Positions 51,448-60,478 of a DNA stretch of 63,653 bases are shown piece after piece. Each line of letters begins with the position of its first letter. The first letter of the stretch is position 1. This DNA comes from Acetothermia bacterium UBA3571. GTDB lineage: Bacteria; Bipolaricaulota; Bipolaricaulia; Bipolaricaulales; Bipolaricaulaceae. The notes under the pieces are model-generated. The model ran no database searches and was not told the DNA's origin. It saw nothing but the letters and a program-made list of their open reading frames with translations. Position numbers and translations under genes: made by a program. The stretch is from NCBI GenBank assembly GCA_002375995.1, contig DFNI01000020.1, positions 1-63,653 on the forward strand, in the 5' to 3' direction.

Positions 51448-52449
51448 TCAGCCCCCGAGCTTATCCCAGGGAATCTCGGGCCCGGTGTCCGTGCCGTAAT
51501 CGGCATAGCGCTCGGGATAGGGCCACTCGCTCTCCGGCGGCAGGGCTTCCTTGATGACGAGCTTGGCGGGGATGTAGACGTGCCGCCGCGGCAGCTCTTC
51601 TCCCCGCAGGAGGGCGAACACCATCTTCACCACGGTCTCTGCCATCAACCAAGGCTGCTGGGCCACCGTGGCCACGAAGGGACTGTCGGGCTTGGCCATC
51701 TCCTCGTAAGCCATGGGATCGCCGTCGATTCCCACGATGATAAATTCATTTTGTCTTCCGGCTTCCCGAATGGCCGCTGCCGCCGCAACACCGGCCCCGT
51801 CGAAGGTGGCGAACACGGCGTTGATGGAACCAGGCTCGGGGTGAGCAGTGAGCACGGACTCCATCTTCGCCTTTATGTCGGGGAAGAAATCGGGCCAGGC
51901 GTAGACGAACTCCGCCACCACCTCGGAATCGGGATATTCCGTGAGCACGAGCTTCAGCTCCCCGGCGCGCATGCGGATCATCTGCCCCAGGGGGTTCCAT
52001 ATCAGCACGATCTTCGCCTTGCCTTGCAAGCGGTTTACTAATTCGCAGGCGGCCATGGCACCCATGACCCAGTTGTTAGACTCCACCACCACGTCCACGA
52101 AGGGAGCGGTGCCCGCGTCCATGGAGGCGATGATGATCCCCCGGCGCTTGGCCTCTTCCAGGGCCGGCGCGGCCATCTTGATATCTCCTTCTTGGATGAT
52201 GATGGCGTCCACTCCCATGGAGATGAAGCTCTCGATGGCCGCGATGCGGTCGGGAACGTTGGCGGTCACCGTGGACACGGGAACTCCGCCCAAGGCTTCC
52301 ACCACGTTGATCATCACCTGTCGGCCGATGCGGGCGAAGAAGTTCGCCTGTCCGAAGTTATTGATCCCAATCTTAAACGGCTCGTCGGCCAAAGCGCCCG
52401 CGGCCAAGGCCACCGCCGCCACAAACACCGCCATCCATCTCATGCGCAT
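51448..52449 (-). CDS. periplasmic sugar-binding-like protein (RbsB type)
   Basis: This 333-residue exported protein has a signal peptide (RWMAVFVAAVALAAGALA) and a periplasmic-binding (Peripla_BP_4) fold. Visible are IGINNFGQANFFARIGRQV, FISMGVDAIIIQEGD, RGIIIASMDAG, FDGAGVAAAAAIREAG and VGIDGDPMAYEEM. GAAAGGAGGGG precedes the ATG. The ligand is unknown; relatives bind sugars, polyols, autoinducer-2 or purine-like compounds. It is preceded by the FMN reductase gene in the same operon. Confidence 0.88.
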   Translation of the reverse strand: MRMRWMAVFVAAVALAAGALADEPFKIGINNFGQANFFARIGRQVMINVVEALGGVPVSTVTANVPDRIAAIESFISMGVDAIIIQEGDIKMAAPALEEAKRRGIIIASMDAGTAPFVDVVVESNNWVMGAMAACELVNRLQGKAKIVLIWNPLGQMIRMRAGELKLVLTEYPDSEVVAEFVYAWPDFFPDIKAKMESVLTAHPEPGSINAVFATFDGAGVAAAAAIREAGRQNEFIIVGIDGDPMAYEEMAKPDSPFVATVAQQPWLMAETVVKMVFALLRGEELPRRHVYIPAKLVIKEALPPESEWPYPERYADYGTDTGPEIPWDKLGG

Positions 52450-52512
52450 GAACCCCTCCTTTCGGAAATCTATGAAGACCAGGATTCTCTCAAATCACGT
52501 TCGGTACCGTTA

Positions 52513-53238
52513 TCACCCCCCTTCCAATAGATCCGCGGCCTCGCTCAGCCAGGAGGTATCCGCCTCGGCGACGGGCCGCAGGGACTCCCTCCCCGCGGCG
52601 AGGAGGGCGGCAGTCTTGGCCACCCTCCGTCCCACCAGGCGAGCGGCGGCGAGGCCTACCTTGTCCTTGCGCACCGCGTCCAGGCTCGGATCCATGTGGG
52701 TCCAGGCCGCCCCGCCGATGTAAAATCCCCCCACCGTCACGAATCCCAACACCAAGAACCAATGCAGTATCGAATCCAACGTCATCTCCACCCCGCCATG
52801 ACGGTCGTACCCCACTGCCAGCGCTCCCGCGGCGGTGGCGGACCAATCCGGGGGATCGTGGGGAAACCCGGGATCCCACAGGCGTTTGAGCAGCGAGGTG
52901 AACCGCTCCATGTAGGCGCGGCCCAGTGAGTTCTGGTGGAAGAAATACACCGGTGAGCCGAATACGACGCCGTTGGGCACCGGATCGAAAAGGGGACGGG
53001 CGAGCTCCAGCCAGTCGTCCTTGAGCACGCAATAAGACCTTTGCTTTATGCACTGATCACAGTTGATACAGGGCAGGATGCGCTTACCACCCAAGGAAAC
53101 TAGCTCCACTTCCGCGCTCAGGCCTACCTTGTTAGCGAAACGCTCGGCGGCGCGTAGCGCTTCCTCTACCAACAAGTGGGTGTTGGCCTCACGACGGGGA
53201 CTGGACGAGATGCCCACGAACCGCAGCCGCCTTACCAT
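52513..53238 (-). CDS. NADPH-dependent FMN reductase / flavodoxin-fold protein
   Basis: This 241-residue flavodoxin-fold protein has FVGISSSPRREANTHLLVEEA (phosphate loop), CINCDQCIKQRSYC in the middle, which resembles the iron-sulfur flavoprotein (Isf) cysteine motif, and VVFGSPVYFFHQNSLGRAYMERF. It likely carries FMN, possibly with an FeS cluster. The start overlaps DUF917 by seven bases. It may shuttle electrons for the AOR or OYE steps. Confidence 0.82.
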   Translation of the reverse strand: MVRRLRFVGISSSPRREANTHLLVEEALRAAERFANKVGLSAEVELVSLGGKRILPCINCDQCIKQRSYCVLKDDWLELARPLFDPVPNGVVFGSPVYFFHQNSLGRAYMERFTSLLKRLWDPGFPHDPPDWSATAAGALAVGYDRHGGVEMTLDSILHWFLVLGFVTVGGFYIGGAAWTHMDPSLDAVRKDKVGLAAARLVGRRVAKTAALLAAGRESLRPVAEADTSWLSEAADLLEGG

Positions 53239-54380
53239 TCCAGCCCCCAGGCGCGGCTGAGCTCCTCCACCGGTCGGTACTCCAGCTCGGGATGCCCGAA
53301 CCTGGCGGGGCCCAAGGCTTCCCTGCCCACGGGGGACAACGCCGCCTCACGCAGCCGGGGAGCGCACGGGGCGACCACCACCCATACCCGCAGGCCGGGC
53401 CTGAGGTCCACGCTCATCACCGGGCCACCGTCCTCCCCCACCACCACAATGAGGTCTGGGAAGATACACCCCACCTCCCCATCCCGGACGGCCATCATGT
53501 ATTCGTTCTTGATGGTGATCTCCAGCTCCGAGCCGCGGAAGTCGTCCTCCCCCTCTATGAGAGCCGTCTGAACGAAGAACCCCAGGGCCTCCTTTTCCTG
53601 GAGTTCTCGCACCGTCCCGTGGAACGCCGTCCTTCCCCCCAATTCGCGGGCCACAGCCTCCGCCACGGCTTGCCCGCCGTCCAGGGCCACCACTTTCTTC
53701 CCCAACTCGAGGGCCAGGCTGATGGTCCCGGGCACCACCGCGCCGCGGAAGGTCCGGCCGTCCATGGGGTAGTGGGAGTTGGCCCCCATGCCCCCGGCCC
53801 GGGTGACCACGAACCTGCCCACCTCGTCGGGGAAGAAAGGCGTAGCGGCTTCCTTAACTACGATGAGGTTTCCCTCCGCGTCCACCAGGGGCATGGGCAC
53901 GATGGACACCCCGTGGCCGGCGAAGCTGGTCATCTGGGTCTCGGGAGCTGCCCGCCCCAGCCCGTCCCCGTCCACTACCGGGATGCCCGCCCGGGCCCCC
54001 AGGGAGAGGATGACGGGGGTGTTGAGGCCGCCCAGCTCGAAGGGCACCAGGAAGTCCACCTTCCGGCCCAGGGTCTCCTCCATGGTCCGCAGGGCCAAAA
54101 GAGGTTCGAACCGTTTCTCCCAGCGGGCCACGATCTCGGGGATAGAGAAGCGCTCCAGGGCTTTCACCGAGCCCATGATGCCCCCACTCACCACCAGGGC
54201 ATCGTCCGGAACCTCCTCCGGGGAGACCACGTGATACCGGCGTCCTTGGGCAAGGTCGTTCCGCATGATCTCCCGGCCGAAGGCCAACGCTCCACCGCCG
54301 CCGGTGCCCATCAGCCCCAGTCCCAAAAGGAAAGGCTCGATCTCATCCGGGGCCAGCCATCCGAGCCCCTTATCCTCCAT
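53232..54380 (-). CDS. DUF917 family protein
   Basis: This 382-residue protein of the DUF917 family has GLMGTGGGGALAFGREIM, VVSGGIMGSVKALERF, VPFELGGLNTPVILSL and VDGDGLGRAAPETQMTSF. DUF917 genes often neighbour hydantoinase and similar amidohydrolase genes; the reaction is unknown. Its presence between the ABC ATPase and the reductase suggests a substrate with an amide or ring nitrogen (inference). The start lies within the ATPase coding end (11-base overlap). Confidence 0.85.
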   Translation of the reverse strand: MEDKGLGWLAPDEIEPFLLGLGLMGTGGGGALAFGREIMRNDLAQGRRYHVVSPEEVPDDALVVSGGIMGSVKALERFSIPEIVARWEKRFEPLLALRTMEETLGRKVDFLVPFELGGLNTPVILSLGARAGIPVVDGDGLGRAAPETQMTSFAGHGVSIVPMPLVDAEGNLIVVKEAATPFFPDEVGRFVVTRAGGMGANSHYPMDGRTFRGAVVPGTISLALELGKKVVALDGGQAVAEAVARELGGRTAFHGTVRELQEKEALGFFVQTALIEGEDDFRGSELEITIKNEYMMAVRDGEVGCIFPDLIVVVGEDGGPVMSVDLRPGLRVWVVVAPCAPRLREAALSPVGREALGPARFGHPELEYRPVEELSRAWGLEW

Positions 54381-55125
54381 GGTTCACCTCCCCCGTGCCC
54401 ACCATGAGCTTTACAATGAGATCTATGTCCGCCTCGGAGGTGGGGAGATCCCCCACCTTGATCCCCTTGCGGAGGACCACGATTCGGTCGGTAACTGCGA
54501 GCACCTCCTGCAACACGTGGCTGATGAATACCACCGCCACTCCCTCGTCCTTCAGACGTCGCATTAACTCCAGGACCTTGTGGACCTCTTTGACCGCCAG
54601 GGCGGCGGTGGGCTCGTCCATGATCACCACCTTCGGTTGGGTGGAGATAGCCCGGCCTACGGCCACCGCCTGCTGCTGGCCTCCCGAGAGGTTCATCACG
54701 GGTGCCCGCAAGGCGGCTATCTCCATCCCCAAGCGCTGCAAGGCCGCACGGGCCTCCCGTTCCATGGCCTTCAGGCGCAGGAGGCCGAACCGGGTGATCT
54801 CCCGGCCGAGGAAGATGTTGCTGGGGACGTCGAAGTTCCCCACCAATCCACGGTCTTGATGAACGGTTTCTATGCCAAGGGCCTTAGCATCGTGGGGGCT
54901 CTCGAAGTGTACCCGGCGCCCCTGGAAGTAAATCTCGCCCTTGTCCGGAAGGTAAACCCCCGAGAGGATCTTAATGAGCGTGGATTTACCCGCGCCATTG
55001 TCCCCCACCAACCCCACGATCTCGCCAGGATCGAGCCAGAAGTCCACGTCGAGAAGGGCCTGAATCCCCCCGAAGCGCTTGCAAATCCCCCGCATTTCCA
55101 CCAGGTGTTCATCGGCCACGGGCAT
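54370..55125 (-). CDS. sugar-type ABC transporter ATP-binding protein (FrcA-like)
   Basis: This 251-residue single-domain ATPase has Walker A VGDNGAGKSTLIKILSG, the LSGGQQQAVAVGRA signature, Walker B VVIMDEPTAAL and a H-loop in VVFISHVLQE. RbsA/XylG proteins have two such domains; a single-domain form matches the FrcA type. It fits the permease at 50419-51381 and the binding protein at 51448-52449. The start overlaps the end of the IclR gene by 17 bases. Confidence 0.92.
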   Translation of the reverse strand: MPVADEHLVEMRGICKRFGGIQALLDVDFWLDPGEIVGLVGDNGAGKSTLIKILSGVYLPDKGEIYFQGRRVHFESPHDAKALGIETVHQDRGLVGNFDVPSNIFLGREITRFGLLRLKAMEREARAALQRLGMEIAALRAPVMNLSGGQQQAVAVGRAISTQPKVVIMDEPTAALAVKEVHKVLELMRRLKDEGVAVVFISHVLQEVLAVTDRIVVLRKGIKVGDLPTSEADIDLIVKLMVGTGEVNHGG

Positions 55126-55909
55126 ACTCCTTTCCCAATGAGCGGGAAATGGTTTCCGCTGTCTTCAATACCAGGTTGGCGTACCATTGTTCGCGTTTGC
55201 GGATCTTACGGGCCAAATCCGTGACGCTTATGGAGGCGATGGGCTCTCCGTACATATTGAAGATGGGGGCCGCCACGCAGTAAATCCCTTCTTCGTGTTC
55301 TCCCCGATCCAGGGCGTAACCCCGCTTGCGGGTGGCCTCCAATTCGGCCAGGAGATCGTCGCGATTGGTAATGGTATTAGGGGTAAACCTACGGAAGCGG
55401 ATGCGCTCAAGCACTCGCTGGAGGCGTTCCGGAGGGAGGAAAGCGAGGATGGCCTTGCCCACACCCGTGCAGTAAGCGGGGGCCCGGGCCCCGATCCGGG
55501 AATAAAGGGGAAGAGACCTGGAAGTCTCGATTTTGTCGAGATAAACGACTTCGGCCCCATCCAGTCGACAGAGGTGCACGGTGGCATCGGTTTTCTCGGA
55601 AAGCTCGATTAGAAGGGGTCTGGCTACGTCGCGGATATCGAGGCGATCCAATATCAGCGAGGCCAACTCCAATATCTTCGGGCCCAATCGATAACGGCCG
55701 CCTTGGAAGCGTTCCAGATACCCATAAGCAGCGAAAGCGTTCAGGTAGCGATAGATAGTGCTTCGATGCATGGACGTGGCCTTTTCAAGTTGGGTTATGT
55801 TGAGGCCTTCTCGGGATTTAGCGATAAGCTCAAGCAGTTCAAGTCCCTTCTTTAAAACCCGAGAGGCCGAATATCCCCCCGCCGGAGTATCGAATTTTGG
55901 GACCGACAT
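55109..55909 (-). CDS. IclR-family transcriptional regulator
   Basis: This 266-residue regulator has an N-terminal winged helix (SRVLKKGLELLELIAKS, LNITQLEKATSMHRSTIYRYLNAF) and a C-terminal effector domain (YSRIGARAPAYCTGVGKAILAFLPPE, GYALDRGEHEEGIYCVAAPIF). IclR proteins usually repress or activate catabolic operons in response to a pathway metabolite. It is encoded inside the operon it probably controls. The ATG at 55909 has a weak site, and an upstream in-frame GTG (near 55930) is an alternative start. Confidence 0.92.
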   Translation of the reverse strand: MSVPKFDTPAGGYSASRVLKKGLELLELIAKSREGLNITQLEKATSMHRSTIYRYLNAFAAYGYLERFQGGRYRLGPKILELASLILDRLDIRDVARPLLIELSEKTDATVHLCRLDGAEVVYLDKIETSRSLPLYSRIGARAPAYCTGVGKAILAFLPPERLQRVLERIRFRRFTPNTITNRDDLLAELEATRKRGYALDRGEHEEGIYCVAAPIFNMYGEPIASISVTDLARKIRKREQWYANLVLKTAETISRSLGKEYARGR

Positions 55910-55949
55910 ATGTAAAAATTCTACCACGCCTTCGGCGTGTCGCCAAGGC

Positions 55950-56225
55950 TTATCCTCCCCCCAGAGGGGGGAAAAGGTTGATAACATCACCGTCCTTGAG
56001 GAGCGTAGAGAGTCCATCCAGGGCCATGACGTTCTTCCCGTTGAGGAACACGTTCACTGAGTCGGATAGCCCGTCCGCGGAGACCTCGGGCGCCAAGCCC
56101 GGCCGTTGGGCTACGAGCTGTGCCAGCGCGTCCCGGACGGTAGCGGCATCGGGAAGGCAAAGCTCTATCTCCGATGCCCCCGCCCTATCCCGAAGCGTCG
56201 CGAAAAATTGCACCCTCACCCGCAT
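55950..56225 (-). CDS. MoaD/ThiS-like sulfur carrier
   Basis: This 91-residue ubiquitin-like protein has VRVQFFATLRDRAGASEIE at the start and ends DGDVINLFPPLGGG, with the C-terminal glycine pair needed for thiocarboxylation. MoaD supplies sulfur for molybdopterin/tungstopterin, so it fits with the AOR in the same locus; copies dedicated to AOR operons are common. GGAGGGTGAATTC precedes the ATG at 56225. Confidence 0.88.
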   Translation of the reverse strand: MRVRVQFFATLRDRAGASEIELCLPDAATVRDALAQLVAQRPGLAPEVSADGLSDSVNVFLNGKNVMALDGLSTLLKDGDVINLFPPLGGG

Positions 56226-56248
56226 GAATTCACCCTCCCTCCCTGGGC

Positions 56249-57007
56249 TCATTTCAGGTACCTCTCGGCCAGGGCCAGGAGCTCCGGATTTTCCCTCCAT
56301 TTCAACGCGCAAATGGAGACGCCCGTTAGCTCACCGGGGGCCAGGTTGGCGAGAAGGTAGACGAGTTCGTTTAAGATCGTGGGTCTTGCCAATTTGGCCC
56401 TCTCCTGTGGCGGCAAATGATCGAAGAATCCTGTATCCACCATGACACCCGGATACACAGCGTTCACGTTTATCCCAAAGGGCTTCAGCTCCACGGCGGC
56501 ATACTCAGTAAGCGCCTCGACCCCCGCTTTCGACACCCCATATGGGGCATCCCCAGCGCGGGCTTGGCCACGTTGGGCGAGGAGGGAGGTCACGTTGACG
56601 ATATTCCCTGCCCCCTGGGACACCATCAACCGGGCACAGCTTTTCAACACGAGAAACGTGCCCGTCAAGTTGACGGAGATGATTTCCCGCCACATTTCGG
56701 AAGGCAGCTCCAAGATCTGACGATGCTCACGGTCGGTGATGCCAGCGTTGTTGATCAGAGCATCTATGTGGCCATGCCGTGTGTGTACCTCCTCTAATAC
56801 CGCCATTATCCGCTCCTCGTCCCTGATGTCGGCTACATACGCGATGGAGGAGGGACTGTGTCGCCGGATCAAGGCTTCCGTTTCCCGGGCGACCTCCGCG
56901 TTTACTTCGATGATGATCACGACCCACCCATGTTCGGCAAAATACAATGCCAGCGCACGCCCAATGCCCCGGCCAGCACCTGTGATCACAACGACACTGG
57001 CTCCCAT
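56249..57007 (-). CDS. short-chain dehydrogenase/reductase
   Basis: This 252-residue classical SDR has TGAGRGIGRALALYFAE (coenzyme loop), NNAG, the catalytic Ser region NIVNVTSLLAQRG, the YGVSKAG Tyr/Lys motif and VNAVYPGVMVDT. It would reduce or oxidise a hydroxyl/carbonyl group with NAD(P). It lies between the OYE-type flavoprotein and MoaD in the catabolic operon. The substrate is unknown. Confidence 0.92.
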   Translation of the reverse strand: MGASVVVITGAGRGIGRALALYFAEHGWVVIIIEVNAEVARETEALIRRHSPSSIAYVADIRDEERIMAVLEEVHTRHGHIDALINNAGITDREHRQILELPSEMWREIISVNLTGTFLVLKSCARLMVSQGAGNIVNVTSLLAQRGQARAGDAPYGVSKAGVEALTEYAAVELKPFGINVNAVYPGVMVDTGFFDHLPPQERAKLARPTILNELVYLLANLAPGELTGVSICALKWRENPELLALAERYLK

Positions 57008-57015
57008 TCTTCCCC

Positions 57016-58902
57016 TCAGATAATTGAGGCCAAAAGGTAGGCCTCCTGCACCGCGGTGTAAATGTTCCCGGGCCTCTTGAGGTCTCCCACCGCGATGGTC
57101 CTCTCCGGGCCGAACACTTCGCGATAACGGCGGAGCAAGTCCGGATCCGGCACGAACCCTGTGGCGTTGATCACGGAATCCACCTCTACGGTTGCCCCGT
57201 CAATCAGTGCCTTTCGGCCATCGAGTTCGACTTTCACCCCAGCATGGAGGACGACTCCTTCACGTTTGATTTCCTCCAAAAGAATATACCGATTGAAGAA
57301 GTGTTCATCGATCATGAGCCTATCCTCGGGGAGCTTATCCACCAAGAAGACTTCCTTGCCCAGCCGTTTTAGGTATAACGCGAGCTCACAGCCCACCATG
57401 CCGGCACCAATCACCAGAACCCTATCCCCCACCAAATCCGGTTGCTGGAAGGCCTGGATGGCCTCCAAATTGACGGGGAAGGGCAGGGACCGGGGTCGCC
57501 CGCCGGTGGCGAGGATCACTAGGTCGGGTTTCAAGGAGGCTACCGACTCAGGTGTGGCCGTGAACCCCAGATGGAGGAAAACCTCGCTCGCGGCGATTTC
57601 CCGTTCCCAAAACTCCAGCAGCCGTTGGAGCGGTCGCTTGAAAGAGGGACGGCTGCCGGCGATTACTTTCCCGCCGATACGGTGTTGCTGCTCAAACAGG
57701 TGAACTTCATATCCCCGTCGGGAAGCGACCAGGGCTGCGGTTATTCCGGCCGGGCCCGCCCCGATTACCGCAATCCGTTTCGGTGAACGCGCTCGGGGCT
57801 GAGATTCGCTTTCCCTGCCGACTTCTGGGTTAACAGCGCATCTTATGGGTTTCTGTTCCATTATCCTGATGTGGCATCGGTTGCACCGGATGCAAGGCCG
57901 TGGCAGTTCCTGATGGCGCCATTTCCGCGGCAGGTTAGGATCGGCGATAAGCGCACGCCCCAATGCCACGATATCCGCAGACCCTTCCGCTAAAACGCGT
58001 TCCGCCTCTTCGAGCTCGCCAAATCCGCCCACGGTCATTACGGGGACGTGAACGTGTCTTTTGATCTCCGCTGCCAATTCCACGAGGGGCGGCGCGGGAG
58101 TATAAATCGGCGGTACCGAAGGATAGCGGAGTTCCGGAAGCGGGAAGCTTAGGACGGAGACATGCAGGTAGTCCACCCCCTGGTCTTCCATATATCGGGC
58201 GATTTCGACGGCTAGCTCGAGATCTATTCCCCTTTCCACCGCTTCGTAGGCGCTGAACTTGAAGCCCACCACAAAATCCCGTCCCAAAGAGGCACGTATC
58301 CCCTTTAGGATTTCCACCGGGAACCTCATCCTGTTCTCGAAGCTACCCCCGAACTCATCGGTTCTTTTGTTTGTGTAAGGAGAAACGAATTCGCCGATCA
58401 AGTAACCATGTCCCGCATGGATCTCCACGCCGTCGAAGCCCGCGGCCTTGGCGCGCTCAGCGGCGCGCACGAATTTAACGATCAGCTCATCGATCTCTTC
58501 CCGGGATAACTCTTTGGGCGTCTCGGGATATATCGGTGATGAAATGGCAGAGGGGGCTACTGGGAGGCGTCCCGTAATGCGCTTTACGGCACGCCCCCCG
58601 TGATGTGCGATCTGTAGGATAACTCCGGCTCCGTGGGCGTGGACCAAATCTACTAAGGTGGACCATCCCGCGATGAAGCGGTCCGAATAGATGGAAGGCG
58701 ACGTGAGCCGTTGGGCCTCATCCACGGCGGTGAACTCTATGAGGATCAATCCCACCCCCCCGCCGGCTCTAGCCGCGTAATAATCCATCATCGCGCGGGT
58801 GACTTCTCCGTGCAGCCCGCTAAGTTCGGTATCCATGGGGGCCAGTGCCAGACGGTTTTTCAAGGTGAGGGGCCCGATGGTGATGGGTTCGAAAACTTTC
58901 AT
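57016..58902 (-). CDS. OYE-like FMN/FeS/FAD oxidoreductase (2,4-dienoyl-CoA reductase / TMADH family)
   Basis: This 628-residue flavoprotein starts with an OYE TIM barrel (ITIGPLTLKNRLALAPMDT, HHGGRA, FDGVEIHAGHGYL, SPYTNKRTDEFGGS). A [4Fe-4S] motif follows, CIRCNRCH plus CAVNP, with the TMADH-like C-x2-C-x2-C spacing. The C-terminal half is a dinucleotide-binding domain (IAVIGAGPAGITAALVASRRG and VLVIGAGMVGCELALYLKRLG). Relatives reduce unsaturated acyl-CoA or demethylate amines; amine or enone chemistry cannot be separated here. AAAGGAGGTAGAG precedes the ATG at 58902. Confidence 0.9.
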   Translation of the reverse strand: MKVFEPITIGPLTLKNRLALAPMDTELSGLHGEVTRAMMDYYAARAGGGVGLILIEFTAVDEAQRLTSPSIYSDRFIAGWSTLVDLVHAHGAGVILQIAHHGGRAVKRITGRLPVAPSAISSPIYPETPKELSREEIDELIVKFVRAAERAKAAGFDGVEIHAGHGYLIGEFVSPYTNKRTDEFGGSFENRMRFPVEILKGIRASLGRDFVVGFKFSAYEAVERGIDLELAVEIARYMEDQGVDYLHVSVLSFPLPELRYPSVPPIYTPAPPLVELAAEIKRHVHVPVMTVGGFGELEEAERVLAEGSADIVALGRALIADPNLPRKWRHQELPRPCIRCNRCHIRIMEQKPIRCAVNPEVGRESESQPRARSPKRIAVIGAGPAGITAALVASRRGYEVHLFEQQHRIGGKVIAGSRPSFKRPLQRLLEFWEREIAASEVFLHLGFTATPESVASLKPDLVILATGGRPRSLPFPVNLEAIQAFQQPDLVGDRVLVIGAGMVGCELALYLKRLGKEVFLVDKLPEDRLMIDEHFFNRYILLEEIKREGVVLHAGVKVELDGRKALIDGATVEVDSVINATGFVPDPDLLRRYREVFGPERTIAVGDLKRPGNIYTAVQEAYLLASII

Positions 58903-58913
58903 CTCTACCTCCT

Positions 58914-59645
58914 TTAAATGAAATTCGGTGGTATTTGCAACCGCTTCAGCCGGGAACACGCCAGATCTATATGACGCTGTCCTCCCCGCAGCACGAAGAT
59001 CCCATGGCCGGGCAACAGCGTCTCCACCCCTAACCCCCTCAAAAGGGGCAAACAGCGGCGGTATTCGCCGAGGCTGGATCCCTCATAGTTCAGAAGGCCT
59101 ATTACCCCTTTCGCGAAAACCACATCCCCGGTGAAAAGGACCTTTTTTCCCGCGATCTCACAGAAATAGCACATCGAACCAGGACTGTGTCCCCGCACGT
59201 TCAAGACCTTCACGGAAACGTTCCCGAGTCGCAGGAGATTACCATGGTTCACGGGAAGATCCACCTTGCAAGGATTGAACACGTAGTCGGGAGAGTAGAA
59301 ACCACTGCGTTTGGCGACATCGAGCCCTAGCTCCTTTTCCTCCCCTCTCTCTATTACCCCGGCCTCGGGTGCGCCAGCAACCACGGTGCATCGAAACCGC
59401 TGACGGAAAGCGTGGGCTCCCCCCGCGTGATCGGCATGGGCGTGAGTCAGGAGCAGCCAGCGGACGGACTTGTTCAGCCCATCGCGGGACAAATTGTCCA
59501 TTACCTCTTCCACTCCCAATCCTGCACCGGAATCTACCATGATCAGACCATCCCCAGCGTCGATCACGTATATGTTGCAGTCGAAATCATGACTCAAACC
59601 GAACTCGCCGCTGCCCACCAGGTAGATTTCTTTCGTCAACCTCAT
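58914..59645 (-). CDS. MBL-fold hydrolase
   Basis: This 243-residue metallo-beta-lactamase-fold protein has VDSGAGLGVEEVM, the metal motif LTHAHADHAGGAHAFRQRF, VRGHSPGSMCYFCEIAGKKV, GDVVF and GHGIFVLRGGQ. It resembles glyoxalase II-like or lactonase-type hydrolases. The start at 59645 has GGGAGGCG upstream. It lies 11 bases before the OYE-like gene, so it likely opens a ring or cleaves a thioester in the pathway (inference). Confidence 0.85.
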   Translation of the reverse strand: MRLTKEIYLVGSGEFGLSHDFDCNIYVIDAGDGLIMVDSGAGLGVEEVMDNLSRDGLNKSVRWLLLTHAHADHAGGAHAFRQRFRCTVVAGAPEAGVIERGEEKELGLDVAKRSGFYSPDYVFNPCKVDLPVNHGNLLRLGNVSVKVLNVRGHSPGSMCYFCEIAGKKVLFTGDVVFAKGVIGLLNYEGSSLGEYRRCLPLLRGLGVETLLPGHGIFVLRGGQRHIDLACSRLKRLQIPPNFI

Positions 59646-59659
59646 CTTCTTCGCCTCCC

Positions 59660-60478
59660 TTAGCGGATGGCTCCCAACGTCAGCCCCCGGACGATGTGGC
59701 GTTGCACCACGAACGCGAACACGAACGCCGGGACCATCGAGCAAACGGAGATGGCGCACAAAAGCGGCCAGTTAAAGGTCATGGAGCCCGCAAGAGATGC
59801 CACCAACACGGGTACGGTCATCCCCTCGCTGGATGTGAGGACGAAGGCGAAGAACAACTCGTTCCAGGAGAAGATGAAGATCAGTATCGCCACCGTAACC
59901 ACCATGGGCATGCTCACAGGGAGGATGATGTGAACCAGGGTCTGGAAGCGAGTGGCGCCATCCACCAACGCCGATTCCTCGATTTCCACAGGGATTTCTT
60001 CGATGTAGCTTTTGAGAAGCCAGACGGCGAAGGGGATGTTGATCAAAAGGTGCGCGGCATTGACGGCCACCGTTGTGTCCAGCAGATGGAAACGTCTCAT
60101 CAAAATATAAACGGGGATAACCACGCCAAAGGCCGGGGCCATCCTGAGCGAAAGCAGCCAAAAGCCGATATTTTCTGTCACCCCCGATTTAAACCGTGCC
60201 AAACTGTACGCTGCTGGTATGCCGAAAACCATAGCGGCAAAGATGTCGATCACCGCCACTTTCGTGCTGTTTAAGAAGACCTTGCCCATTCCCCCAAGGA
60301 AGACGTTCTTGTAGGCCGTAACGGTGGGCTTGAAGAACAACTTCGGGGGCATGATCAGAGTCTGATAGTGAGTTTTAAATGAAGAGATGACAACCCAAGC
60401 GATGGGAACCAGAGAAAATAGCAAATATATGACCAAAAACACGATCCCGAACAGCTTCCAGCGGCCTTCCAGTTTCAT
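59660..60478 (-). CDS. carbohydrate ABC transporter permease (MalG type)
   Basis: This 272-residue membrane protein has six segments and the EAA-loop EESALVDGATRFQTLVHIILP, which contacts an ATPase. The ATG overlaps the stop of the partner permease (ATGA). It pairs with the permease at 60475-61338 and the binding protein at 61396-62766. Confidence 0.92.
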   Translation of the reverse strand: MKLEGRWKLFGIVFLVIYLLFSLVPIAWVVISSFKTHYQTLIMPPKLFFKPTVTAYKNVFLGGMGKVFLNSTKVAVIDIFAAMVFGIPAAYSLARFKSGVTENIGFWLLSLRMAPAFGVVIPVYILMRRFHLLDTTVAVNAAHLLINIPFAVWLLKSYIEEIPVEIEESALVDGATRFQTLVHIILPVSMPMVVTVAILIFIFSWNELFFAFVLTSSEGMTVPVLVASLAGSMTFNWPLLCAISVCSMVPAFVFAFVVQRHIVRGLTLGAIR

